Under the pieces are notes generated by a model, which saw only the letters and a list, made by a program, of their open reading frames with translations, did not search any database and had not been told where the DNA came from. Made by a program: the position numbers and the translations under genes. Positions 10,824-21,737 of a stretch of DNA of 64,000 nt are shown here, piece after piece. Location: NCBI RefSeq assembly GCF_002575655.3, contig NC_053039.3, positions 377,991,633 through 378,055,632 on the forward strand, given 5' to 3'. The stretch is from Aegilops tauschii subsp. strangulata. Lineage: Eukaryota; Streptophyta; Magnoliopsida; Poales; Poaceae. Each line of letters begins with the position of its first letter. The first letter of the stretch is position 1.

Positions 10824-12500
10824 TCACAGAAATATGTTCCTCTGACTCCTACACCAATTAGTGAGGAAGCTAATGATGATGATCATGTAACTTCAGATCA
10901 AGTTACTACTGAACCTCGTAGGTCAACCAGAGTAAGATCCGCACCAGAGTGGTACGCTAATCCTATTCTGGAGGTCATGTTACTTGACCAAGGCGAACCT
11001 ACGAACTATGGAGAAGCGATGGTGAGCCCAGATTTCGCAAAATGGCTTGAGGCCATGAAATCTGAGATGGGATCCATGTATGAGAACAAAGTGTGGACTT
11101 TGGTTGACTTGCCCGATGATCGGCAAGCCATAGAGAATAAAGGTTTTCGACAAGTTCAAGGGGTTGACTACGATGAGACTTTCTCACCCGTAGCGATGCT
11201 TAAGTCTGTCCGAATCATGTTAGCAATTGCCGCATTTTATGATTATGAAATTTGGCAAATGGATGTCAAAACTGCATTCCTGAATGGATTTCTGGAAGAA
11301 GAGTTGTATATGATGCAACCGGAAGGTTTTGTCGATCCAAAGGGAGCTAACAAAGTGTGCAAGCTCCGGTGATCCATTTATGGACTAGTGCAAGCCTCTC
11401 AGAGTTGGATTAAACATTTTGATAGTGTGATCAAAGCATATGGATTTATACAGACTTTTGGAGAAGCCTGTATTTACAAGAAAGTGAGTGGGAGCTCTGT
11501 AGCATTTCTGATATTATATGTGGATGACATATTGCTGATTGGAAATGATATATAATTTCTGGATAGCATAAAAGGATACTTGAATAAAAAATTTTCAATG
11601 AAAGACCTCGGTGAAGCTGCTTACATATTGGGCATCAAGATCTATAGAGATAGATCAAGACGCTTGATAGGACTTTCACAAAGCACATACCTTGACAAAG
11701 TTTTGAAAAAGTTCAAAATGGATCAAGCAAAGAAAGGGTTCTTGCCTGTGTTACAAGGTGTGAAGTTGAGTCAGACTCAATGCCCGACCACTGCAGAAGA
11801 TAGAGAGAAAATGAAAGATGTTCCCTATGCTTCAGCCATAGGCTCTATCATGTATGTAATGTTGTGTACCAGACCTGATGTGTGCCTTACTATTAGCCTA
11901 GCAGGGAGGTACCAAAGTAATCCAGGAGTGGATCACTGGACAACGGTCAAGAACATCCTGAAATACCTGAAAAGGACTAAGGATATGTTTCTCGTTTACG
12001 GAGGTGACAAAGAGCTAGTCGTAAATGGTTACATCGATGCAAGCTTTAACACTGATCCGGACGATTCTAAATCGCAAACCGGATACGTGTTTACATTGAA
12101 CGGTGGAGCTGTCAGTTGGTGCAGTTCTAAACAAAGCATCGTGGCGGGATCTACGTGTGAAGCGGAGTACATAGCTGCTTCGGAAGCAGCAAATGAAGGA
12201 GTCTGGATGATGGAGTTCATATCCGATCTAGGTGTCATACCTAGTGCATCGGGTCCAATGAAAATCTTTTGTGACAATACTGGTGCAATTGCCTTGGCAA
12301 AGGAATCCAGATTTCGCAAGAGAACCAAGCACATCAAGAGATGCTTTAATTCCATCCGGGATCAAGTCCAGGTGGGAGACATAGAAATTTGCAAGATACA
12401 TACGGATCTGAATGTTGCAGACCCGTTGACTAAGCCTCTTCCACGAGCAAAACATGATCAGCACCAAGACTCCATGGGTGTTAGAATCATTACTGTGTAA
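10824..12500 (+). pseudogene. Angela reverse transcriptase and RNase H, deleted and stopped
   Basis: The RT starts near 10977 with TNYGEAMVSPDFAKWLEAMK and includes DYDETFSPVAMLKSVR, WQMDVKTAFLNGFLEEELY and the catalytic ILYVDDILLIGND near 11508-11550. Between QAIENK and GFRQVQ (about 11139) some 26 codons expected in this family are missing, in frame. Stops lie at 11370-11372 and 11553. RNase H spans about 12000-12400 (GYIDASFNTDPDDSKSQTGY, then CEAEYIAASEA and FCDNTGAIALA) and the frame ends at 12498-12500. The missing block covers the start of the RT fingers, so RT would be inactive even without the stops. Confidence 0.9.
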
Positions 12501-12520
12501 TCTAGATTATTGACTCTAGT

Positions 12521-12533
12521 GCAAGTGGGAGAC
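12521..12533 (+). promoter_or_regulatory. Angela polypurine tract
   Basis: GCAAGTGGGAGAC lies directly before the 3' LTR start (TGAAGGAAATATGCCC). This purine-rich stretch primes plus-strand DNA synthesis. The reverse complement of the same motif (TCTCCCACTTGC) sits at the matching place in the minus-strand Copia element at 34602-34613. Confidence 0.85.
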
Positions 12534-14272
12534 TGAAGGAAATATGCCCTAGAGGCAATAATAAAGTTATTATTTATTTCCTCATATAATGATAAATCTT
12601 TATTATTCATGCTAGAATTGTATTAACCGGAAACATAATACATGTGTGAATACATAGACAAACATAGTGTCACTAGTTTGCCTCTACTTGACTAGCTCGT
12701 TGATCAAAGATGGTTGAGTTTCCTAGCCATAGACATGAGTTGTCATTTGATTAACGGGATCACATCATTAGAAGAATGATGTGATTGACTTGACCCATTC
12801 CATTAGCTTAGCACTTGATCATTTTAGTTTACTCCTATTGCTTTCTTCATGACTTATACATGTTCCTATGACTATGAGATTATGCAACTCCCGATTACCG
12901 GAGGAACACTTTGTGTGCTACCAAACGTCACAACGTAACTGGGTGATTATAAAGGTGCTCTACAGGTGTCTCCGATGATATTTGTTGAGTTGACATAGAT
13001 CGAGATTAGGATTTGTCACTCCGACTGTCGGAGAGGTATCTCTGGGCCCTCTCGGTAATGCACATCACAATAAGCCTTGCAAGCAATGTGACTAATGAGT
13101 TAGTTGCGGGATGATGCATTATGTAACGAGTATAGAGACTTGCCGGTAATGAGATTGAGCTAGGTATTGAGATACCGACGATCGAATCTCGGGCAAGTAA
13201 CATACCGATGACAAAGGGAACAACGTATGTTGTTATGCGGTTTGACCGATAAAGATCTTCGTAGAATATGTGGGAGCCAATATGAGCATCCAGGTTCCGC
13301 TATTGGTTATTGACCGGAGACGTGTCTCGGTCATGTCTACATAGTTCTCGAACCCGTAGGGTCCGCACGCTTAAAGTTCGGTGATGATCTGTATTATGAG
13401 TTTTTGTGTTTTGATGTACCGAAGGTAGTTCGGAGTCCCGGATATGATCACGGACATGACGAGGAGTCTCGAAATGTTCGAGACGTAAAGATCGATATAT
13501 TGGACGACTATATTCAGACACCGGGAAGTGTTCGGGTGGTTTCGGAGAAAACCGGAGTGCCGGAGGGTTACCGGAACCCCCCGGGAGAAATAGTGGGCCT
13601 TATGGGCCTTAGTGGAGAGAGAGAGAGGGCTGGCCTAGGGCAGGCCACGCGCCCCACCCCCTCTGGTCCGAATTGGACTAGGAGAGGGGGGGGCGCCCCC
13701 CTTTCCTTCTCCCTCTCCCCCTTCCTTCCCCCCTCCTAGTAGGAGTAGGAAAGAGGGGAGTCCTACTCCTACTAGGAGGAGGACTCCTCCTCCTGACGCG
13801 CCTACAGGGGCCGGCCGGCCTCCCCCCTTGCTCCTTTATATACGGGGGAAGGGGGGCACCTCTAGACACACAAGTTGATCTATTGATCTCTCCCAGCCGT
13901 GTGCGGTGCCCCCTTCCACCATAATCCACCTCGATCATATCATAGTGGTGCTTAGGCGAAGCCCTGCGTCGGTAGCATCATCATCACCGTCATCACGCCG
14001 TCGTGCTGATGAAACTCTCCAGCGAAGCTTTGCTGGATCGGAGCTCGCGGGACGTCATCGAGTTGAACGTGTGCTGAACTCGGAGGTGCCGTGCGTTCGG
14101 TACTTGGATCGGTCGATCGTGAAGACGTACGACTACATCAACCGCGTTGTGCTAACGCTTCCGCTTTCGGTCTACGAGGGTACGTGGACACACTCTCCTC
14201 TCTCGTTGATATGCATCACCATGATCCTATGTGTGCGTAGGAATTTTTTTGAAATTACTACGTTCCCCAACA
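12534..14272 (+). mobile_element. Angela 3' LTR, 1739 bp
   Basis: Begins TGAAGGAAATATGCCCTAGA and ends ACTACGTTCCCCAACA. It includes a TATA-like 'ctttatatacg' near 13830 followed by the usual leader 'aagttgatc', so the transcription start should lie shortly after. The LINE resumes at once after its last base. No 5' partner exists in this element, so its age cannot be read from LTR divergence. Open frames within it, including the first part of a 496-codon frame starting at 13906 that reads on into the LINE, are not genes. Confidence 0.9.
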
Positions 14273-15742
14273 AACTGTTGGACACGTCGTTCTCAGGCAA
14301 CGGTTCTTCAGCTTGGAAGGGCATTTTACATGGTCTCGATTTGCTGAAGAGAGGTGTTATTTGGAGGGTTGGCAATGGAGCTGATATTCGCACGTGGAGA
14401 GATCCTTGGATCCCTCGGCTGTCGACGTTTTGCCCTATCACACCTAAGGGCAATTGTCGGCTGAACCGGGTGGCGGATTTTATCGATGACAACGGTGCTT
14501 CGCGTGTGGATCGCGTACGGGAATTCTTTTGGCCTATGGACGTGGATTACACACTAAAAATCAAAACTTCTCCCCGCAACCGTGATGATTTTGTATCCTG
14601 GTTCCCAGAGAAGACTCGAGTTTTCACGGTAAGGAGCGCGTACAAGTTGGCCACATGCGATCATAACGTCACCTTCGCTAATGGATCATCTAGTACAAAC
14701 CCGGAGGGTGACCGCTTAGTTTGGAACCGTATTTGGTTGGCCAATGTGCCTCAGAAGATGAAAATCAATGCCTGGAGAGTGGCAACCGGCATATTGGCAA
14801 CTCAACAGTGCAAAAATCAGAGGCACTTGGCTACACGTTCTCTATGCCCTCTCTGTGGTGTAGAGGTGGAGACTACTTTTCATGCTCTAATTGCATGCAC
14901 GCAGGCGAGGTTCTTGTGGATTAACATGCGTAGAAGATGGCCGCTGCCTAATGATGATGTTCTTATCGATAACGGGAAGGAATGGCTCATGTTCCTTCTC
15001 AACTCTTGCTCTGAGGCGGTCGCAGATATGGTGATTTTGCTGATTTGGAGGATATGGCAGATCCGTAATGACATATACCATGGTAAGGAAGCCCCACATG
15101 TGCTGGCCTCGGTGGAGTTCTTGGATAGCTACTATAAATCTATCAACCTGTCGGGCAAGTTCACAGTGGAGGAGATTGTTAAGGGCAAAATGCCCTCGGT
15201 GGCCCTTGTGTCGCCGCGCCAAAAAGCTTCAGCGATTACCACGCCGTGGCCGGCACCACCGCAAGGTTCCGTGGCCCTGTCCGTCGATGGTTCTTTCCAT
15301 CCGGAGGACGGCACTGCGGCGGCTGGGATGGTCCTAAGGAACCACGAAGGGGTGATTCTTTTTTGCAGCGTACAGATATGTCTTTCACTGCAATGATTCT
15401 CTGGAGGCGGAACTACATGCGATGATGCAAGGGATGGCGCTGGCTATTGAGCATTCCGATGCTCCGGTGATACTTCAATCGGACTCTTCTGAAGCGTTGT
15501 CATGCCTGTCTACGGATGCTCTTCAGCGCTCTGCCTATGAACACTTAGTATTGGAGATCAAGTACTTATCTGGTAATAGGGAGTTTGTTCCTCAGAAACT
15601 TAATCGTTCTCAGAATAGAGTCGCCGATCGTCTGGCAAACTATAGCCGTACGGAGCGAGCTACCGCTGTCTGGCTACGCTCAGTTCCTCCTTGTATTGAG
15701 GATGTATGGCCTCTCGACTGTAAATTTATGAATTTGCAATAA
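14273..15742 (+). pseudogene. LINE ORF2, 3' part: zf-RVT and RNase H
   Basis: Reading resumes after the Angela LTR with SAWKGILHGLDLLKRGVI and VGNGADIRTWRDPWIP, the segment that normally follows RT in plant LINEs. A zf-RVT region comes next (VWNRIWLANVPQKMKINAW, then CPLCGVEVETTFHALIAC), followed by an RVT_3-type RNase H starting at LSVDGSFHPEDG near 15278. A frameshift near 15365-15380 moves the rest (SLEAELHAMMQGMALAIE, then LQSDSSEALSCL and NRSQNRVADRLANYS) to another frame, ending at 15740-15742. RNase H would have removed template RNA. Roughly 250-300 residues between RT motif A and this point are absent. Confidence 0.88.
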
Positions 15743-15767
15743 AACTCCCTTTACCCTTGAAAAAAAA

Positions 15768-15784
15768 ACTAAGACGAAATAAAA
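15768..15784 (+). repeat. LINE target-site duplication, right copy
   Basis: Exact repeat of 4172-4188, directly after the A-run at 15760-15767. It fixes the 3' boundary of the LINE. Confidence 0.92.
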
Positions 15785-16700
15785 CGCTCTAAAAATGTTG
15801 CGTGTGATGCAATAGTGTTCCTGGTCCGGCTAGGTTCTGAATGGCTGCCGACGTGCCCTGATGCGCTGGTCGGTCCTTCTCCGACAGCTCAAAGCTCAAT
15901 TAGCTTCTCAGAGAGATCGACATGCTATAGTGCTCAACAAAGTGTTTTTTAGGGCAAAGCAAATGCTTTATAACTTAACGGTGCTCTGGTAAATCACCCA
16001 GAACACAATCAGCCACATGGGCTGGTACATCCTACTCCCATTCCACAAGTCTATTTGGTTCACAGGAGAGATCGAGTGCATGTAAGAGATACGCTAATGA
16101 ATCGCATCAACAGCTCATGGTCCATACCCGGACGGCGGGTGGCTGGGGATAAGATCTACCTAGCCGGCCCGCCGGAGGGGTTCGTGCGTGTGCGTGGCAT
16201 ATGGGCGTTAGGTGCCCCGTTGCGAGGGCCGGAGCACGTAGCACGCGACATGCTCACATGGGGGCCGTGGACCTGCCATCATGAAGACTGGCAGTTGCCG
16301 GCGACGATAATTAAGCCATGCATTAAAGTGGTCGTTTGGGACCTGGCTATTTTTCTCAAAGGGAAAAATGTCGGGTCGCCACCCTTGGAGGACGACCTGC
16401 TGCCTAAAATGGTGGCATGCATTTTCGGTGTTGTGAACGTACAGTTAGGCATCAAGGCGAGGGTAACTCGTGTGAGCGTTCGTTTCGCAACGCTTTGGAT
16501 GGAAATGCAAATAGAACTTTTGAGACACGAATACTTTGTGTGCTCCTGCAGCTAGGTTTTTGCCGACGCAGTGTGATCTTATGATGCAAACGATAAGCTG
16601 CATTATCGTGGCACTCCTAATGCCTAATTCCTAATCCGTGCCCCCGATGCTGCGATGCATATGCCCATGTACGTATCAGATATCACACGCAGTACGTATT
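15785..16700. other. Low-copy-looking DNA with an unrecognised 166-codon ORF
   Basis: This is the original flank to the right of the LINE target site. A plus-strand open frame at 16055-16555 reads 166 codons in DNA of moderate GC. It has no signal peptide, membrane segment or motif I recognise, and its GC-rich middle third would make a long frame likely by chance. It may be a degraded gene or TE fragment; I do not assign a function. Confidence 0.3.
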
Positions 16701-17640
16701 ATAGAGAGAGAATACTGTGATTTTTTTTTCTTTTGAGAATCATGTTGAGTTTACTTGGGAAATACAGTGCTTAACGTAAGAGGGGAAAAAGAACAAACGT
16801 AAGGCCTTGCAGCCCATGGCAAAAAATTATGATTGCTACACAAGTTCTTTTAGGCTTATGTACGGCCCAACTAGCTCTATGCAGGTTGGTTCCATTTTCT
16901 GGGTCTTTTATTCTTTTACACTATTCGCCATATTTTTGAAAAAAATGTAAATACATATATTCCACAAAATATATTTACTTAATATTGCCTAAAAATCGCA
17001 AATTTGAAAAATATAAACATGATGTAGAATTTGAGTTGATGTAATTTTTTAAAAATGTTGATAGAATTAAAAAAAAAGTCACGTGACATTTATAAGCTGT
17101 TCCCTTGTTTCAAACTAAAGCAAGTAAAATTCCATAAAATGTTGTACAATGTAAAAAAATGTAAGCGCAATTTGAAAAAAATGTGTTGGACCAATAAAAA
17201 ATGTATGTTTCATTTTAAAACATGTTCACACATTTAAAAATTTATTTATTTGACATTTTATGAAATGATTATACAATGTATAAGTTTTTTCCATAGTTTA
17301 AAAAAAATTAACATGCACTCGAAAAAATATCCAAATGTATGTATTTTATAAATGTTTAGCCTGTATAAAAAGTTTTTTATATGTGTACCAAAAATGTAGT
17401 ATGTGAAAATAGACATAAAACATATATTTGAAAAATGTTAAACTACAAAAATGTTTCAGATGTATACAAAAAGTGTACCATGCACATGAAAAAGTAGACA
17501 ATTGTTAGAAAAAGGAAAAAATCCGAAGAAAACTGAAGAAAACCGAATAACAAAAAGAAAAGGCAAAAGAAAAAGCAAGAAACCCGAAAGAAACCGAGGC
17601 AAAACTGTTAAAAACAAATCATAGAAAACAGGTCGTGCAC
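16700..17640. repeat. AT-rich degenerate repeat, copy 1
   Basis: Dominated by irregular repeats of 'aaaaatgt'/'acatgt' type, ending in an A/G-rich tract (17510-17630) with 'gaagaaaaccgaa' words. The same composition and word order recur at 18166-19260. This resembles unclassified, possibly Mutator-derived, AT-rich repeats of Triticeae. Small frames here are low-complexity by-products. Confidence 0.4.
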
Positions 17641-17699
17641 CACTACAGTATTTGGGTCGGCCCATATTGGGTTGACACTTGATGGCATGTGGGCTTTAC

Positions 17700-18165
17700 T
17701 TTTGGGAAGCTTGACAGAATTTTGGTAGGCCCTGATTCGAAAGATTTCTACCATCATGCATTGGTTAGTGCTTTGTATAGAATCTCATCCATCATGCTCG
17801 CCTCTTTATTGACTTTAGGGTTCAATCAAGAATAGATCATATTTTTAAATTTGAGTTTGCCTGGTTTGGATAGATCATGTTAGGGACAGTATTTCTAGTG
17901 TCTGGTCTTCTGCTCCAAGACATTTTTCTAATTTGGACAAGTGGTCGTGGATGCTTAGACAATTAAGCAGGACATTGAAAGGGTGAAATGAAATTGTGAT
18001 TGTCGCCTACAAGAAAAACAAGATGATATTTGTGACAAAGAGCTGGATCTGCCCATTGAGGAATATGGAATTAAAGAATCCCAAAGAGAGGGCAAAACGA
18101 TGTCAGAGGCTCAATTGGACAAACTACTTAAACATGAGGAGTTAAAGTGCGAAGAAATATCATTT
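17700..18165 (+). pseudogene. LINE ORF2 relic (endonuclease end to pre-RT linker)
   Basis: Conceptual reading with several frame changes gives DFYHHALVSALYRISSI, then FKFEFAWF near 17850, WSWMLRQLSRTLKG near 17945 and KELDLPIEEYGIKE near 18040. These resemble the end of plant LINE endonucleases and the helical linker before RT, comparable to the linker of the LINE at 4189 (its residues near 6400-6580). No RT follows; AT-rich repeat begins. The relic is old and short, so the call rests on motif spacing only. Confidence 0.4.
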
Positions 18166-19260
18166 TTTAAGGGCAAACAATATTGAAAACATAAAACATT
18201 TTTGAAACCTCCTAAAAAATTAAAGTGCGAATACTTTTTGAAACTTCTGAATACATTTTGGAAAAACAAACAATTATTTTAAAACAATATCAATTTTGAA
18301 AAAGCAAACACTTTTTGAACATATTTTTTTGAGAGAATGGGAATAAATTTTGAAAATGAACAAAATTTTAAAGTGTGAACACTTTTTGATTTTTTTTAAA
18401 TGGGAACAAATTTTGAGACCTGAATAAAATTTTAAAGTGCGAAAACTTTCTGAAAATTTTAAAAATGGGAATTTTTTTAACCTGAACAAATGTGTAAGAA
18501 ATTTTTTTGTGGCATCTAAAAAATGTCATATACTCCATCCGTTCTTAAATATAAGTCTTTGTACAGATTTCACTATGGACCACATATGGATGTATATAGG
18601 TGCATTTTAGAGTGTAGATTCACTCATTTTGCTCCGTATGTGGTCCATAGTGAAATCTCTTCAAAGACTTATATTTAGGAACGGAGGGAGTAGTTTTGTA
18701 AAAAAAAATGTGACATCTAAAAAAACCTGAACAAATGTGTAAGAGCAATGTAAACAAATGTTTATATAGCTTTATGCAATGTTTATTTTCTTTTAGAAAA
18801 GGTAAAATGTGTATTTGGAAAAATGTTATTGTGTATTCAAAAAAGTGTAGAAAACATGTATTTTTCTTTAAAATGTACGTATCAGGCCGCAAGCCTCGTG
18901 AGCTATAAAAAATGTACTTCCTGTATTTGACAAAATATCCAAAGTGTATCAAAAATTGTTACATGTGTGCGTTACCAATGTACATTGTGTGCTGAGAAAA
19001 ATTAGACATGTGTAATAAAGAAATGGTTTAAAATGGCAAAGCAAAAAAAGGAAAATAAAAAAACAAAAAATGTGGGAAATCAAGAAAGAAACCAGATAAA
19101 ACCAAAAGTGTAACAAAGAAGGAAAAACCAAAGAAAACCAATGAAAAACAACGTATAATGAAGGAAAAAAGAAAGCCAAAAAATCCGATGAGAAACAAAG
19201 AAAAACCAAAGGGAAAATAAAAGAAAACGAAATAGAAAAAAAAGAGCAGAGCGAGCGCGC
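18166..19260. repeat. AT-rich degenerate repeat, copy 2
   Basis: Same style as 16700-17640: 'gaacactttttga' words, then an A-rich tract with 'aaaccaaagaaaacc' (19060-19240), ending in a small GC burst 'gagcgagcgcgcgagtgac'. A Stowaway MITE (18531-18692) is inserted, and the words 'cctgaacaaatgtgtaaga' occur on both sides of it (18481 and 18726), indicating a local duplication. Confidence 0.4.
18531..18692. mobile_element. Stowaway-type MITE, 162 bp
   Basis: Starts TACTCCATCCGTTCTTAAAT and ends TATTTAGGAACGGAGGGAGTA, with long inverted repeats covering most of its length ('gtctttgtacagatttcact' pairs with 'agtgaaatctcttcaaagac'). Both ends carry TA. It is a standard Mariner-derived MITE and would fold into a hairpin when transcribed. 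Confidence 0.9.
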
Positions 19261-21240
19261 GAGTGACTGCGCTAATTGGCCGATCCGATTTGACTTGTTA
19301 CGTTAACAAATCCTAGCTAAACACTCTCAAGGTTCAAAATAGACCGGGATCAGAAAATTTGTTGTGCTGATTTCAAAGATTAGAAGTTCAGGTTTCTATT
19401 TAGTTTTCATCCACAAATTCAAGGTTTGTTTTGGACTTTTTCCAGTTTAAGTTTAACCCTAACATGGTAACCTAATGAGAGACAAGAGAAATGAAACACA
19501 AGTTGGAACATGCAATCATTATTAAATCTACTAGTGGTTGGCCAATTTGTCATTATTTGCTTTATTTCACAACTTCGACACATACTTCTGATACCCTATT
19601 ATGTTTTCATCACTAACTAATTAGCTACAAAATTACACTCCGCTGCAAAGCACACATCCTTGTACCATCTAGTGCAAATTTCGCACTAAATGACATGTTC
19701 CGGGTTGTTACTTGCATCCTTGTATCCACACTATTGGGCAGAATTAACCTGTGGGATCGTTGTATTTCAGTGAGTTCATTTCTTATTATGTATAACATAA
19801 CTATTATTCAAAAGAACATGATTGCGGTGTAGAATGGTATTTTTCTTCCACTCAATTGGAAAATTGTTCTTTCTTGGAATTTTATGCCCTTTCCAATGAA
19901 TAAGAAACAATTATTGCTTCAAAGGAAAAAGAGATGACCATAGTACATGTATTTTCAGAAACAAAAAACCAAGCAACCAACGATCTTGCATCATGTACAA
20001 ATATAGTATTGCTTTGAAAATCGCCCCTCTTTGTAGTGCCCAACAATGATTTATGTCATAATTACAGAAAAATAGTAATGGATGTTGTATTTATGTTTAT
20101 GTTAATGGTGCTGCGAACATTAAATGTGGTAATTCCAGAAAAAATATTTTAGAGTGCTCATTGAGAAACCGTATAACTAAGCGACCTAGGAGCCTCCACA
20201 GCGTTTTGCCTCCGCTGGCCGTCCGATTACGTCGATCGCATGCTGTCTGGATGTCCTGATGTTTCTCTAGGGCCGCTGCTCCGTGGAGTTATCTGGGCCA
20301 GCTGTGATTGATCGGGCTGCTGGGCTCGCTTCGGCCGATGAAGTGTAAAACGTGGTCATAGCACGAAAAAGTACTCTGAGTAGGTGGGTGCGTTCATCAT
20401 CCCAGCGGCCATGGCCAATCAAACCACTTTTATTTGAACATCAACACTGAGTCAATTATCCTGCTGTTAAGTCTGGACATAATTTCTCAAAAGAATTCTG
20501 GAGATAATTGCTCCCGTAAAAAAAAGGCTGGGCAGAATTGCTCTTACTTATATGTCCCGGGAAACAATTTTATATCCACCTATTGAGCTAAACTGTGAGA
20601 TGCTTGATTATTGTGGTAATTTTTGGAGTCAAGTGCTTTTTTCTAGCCTCGTGTGTGCTGCACATGCGGAGTTGCCCATCGCCTTTTGGGGTTAAGTCAG
20701 GTATGTGCAAAACTATCCTTTTCATATATATTCTCCGAAAGTGAAAACACATGTTTCGAAAGGGTATAGATGAACATTTTGCTATTCAAGTATTAGATAT
20801 TTAGAAAACCTCCAAGGTTTTGAGCCCTGAAAAGGTGGATGTCAAGAAAAGTACACGGCTTAAGAGATTCTCTAGCACCCATTATGTAAACCATACCATA
20901 ACCATATTAACTAACAGATATGAGGTGTAAAGAGGGATCTCGAACAACCATATTTTTTGTGAAAATTGTCACTCATTATTATGTCTAAAAAATTATTGTT
21001 TAGAATTCTTTTCAAAGCTTAAACATTTTATGTGTTATGTCACCAGAAGAATGTTACCCTCTATGAAAATTGTCACTTGTTGTGTCTGCCTATGAAAGAA
21101 CGAAAATGATATTTTTGTAAAAATAGCCACGTGTTTGTTTCCAGTCTATGATTTTTTTTTCTAAAATAATTATGTTGGTGATCCTTTAAAGCTTGGGTCG
21201 GTAATTATATTTTATACAAGCATTATTAGTGTATGTGCCA
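19261..21240. other. AT-rich spacer, nothing recognised
   Basis: About 2 kb without long frames, inverted repeats or TE termini that I recognise. A GC-richer island at about 20190-20400 has no open frame of note. Probably degraded repeats. Confidence 0.35.
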
Positions 21241-21467
21241 TTTGACCCGTCAATGCGATGTCGTGCAACGGGACAAGCCTAAAAGTTTTGCCCCTTAGCA
21301 GCAACATCAGGTATATTTAGAAGAGAATTATTTACTACTATAGTCTATGTAAAATATTATATTCATATAATTGTCTAATATAGGATAGTTTATGTTTTTA
21401 AATATTTATATATTATTTTAATTTTTTTAAATGAACGGGCGCAGCAACACGTGCCATCATGATCTAG
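21241..21467 (+). mobile_element. Possible Helitron 3' end
   Basis: The segment ends GGCGCAGCAACACGTGCC, then ATCATGAT, then CTAG followed by T. GGCGC can pair with GTGCC (one G-T pair) over an 8-base loop, giving a short hairpin about 8 bp before CTAG, as in Helitron 3' termini (hairpin plus CTRR, inserted before T). No 5' TC start or helicase was identified, so the length is unknown. Confidence 0.35.
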
Positions 21468-21737
21468 TACTTAATATCCTAGGTATACTATGTTAATTTT
21501 GCTTCTTATATTACACTTGCTCCAGTTTTGATTCCATTCACTATTTTTCTAGTTATTATTAATGCAAACTAATCAACATCAACTAATTGTAAAGATCCAA
21601 AAAATAAATAGTAGAGTCAGTCGGGGTGGCGTGCACTTTTTTATTCTTGTGTCGGTAGTTGCTAATGGAGAGAAATTGGCAATATTTATAATTTGATAAT
21701 AATCTTATTACAGTACTGCAGGATGCTGCTAACGCGA

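Larger units (their letters stand above)
7366..14272 (+). mobile_element. Angela-type Copia retrotransposon, 5'-truncated
   Basis: Copia order gag, protease, integrase, RT, RNase H is present on the plus strand, with an intact-looking 3' LTR (12534-14272). The 5' LTR and primer-binding site are gone: Angela-like 5' UTR text begins abruptly at about 7366 within LINE RT sequence. Because LINE sequence is also lost at this junction, one deletion probably removed LINE RT, the target-site duplication, the 5' LTR and the PBS. Similarity to Angela/BARE/WIS elements of wheat and barley is strong from memory. Stops are scattered through pol, so it is non-functional. Confidence 0.93.
4189..15767 (+). 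mobile_element. LINE retrotransposon, split by an Angela insertion
   Basis: A non-LTR retrotransposon running 4189-7365 and 14273-15767, with the intervening 6.9 kb being an Angela Copia element. The order is 5' UTR, ORF1 with a zinc knuckle, ORF2 with endonuclease, RT, a zf-RVT region and RNase H, then a short 3' UTR and an A-run at 15760-15767. A perfect 17-bp target-site duplication flanks the whole, so both LINE halves came from one insertion and the Angela element arrived later. The RT half that should carry the YADD motif is absent on both sides of the insert. ORFs contain stops and frameshifts, so the copy is dead. Confidence 0.9.

Noticed and set aside
13906..15396. A single 496-codon open frame
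   Set aside because: Its first 120 codons are Angela LTR and only the part after 14273 is LINE protein; the fusion is an accident of the insertion, not a chimeric gene.
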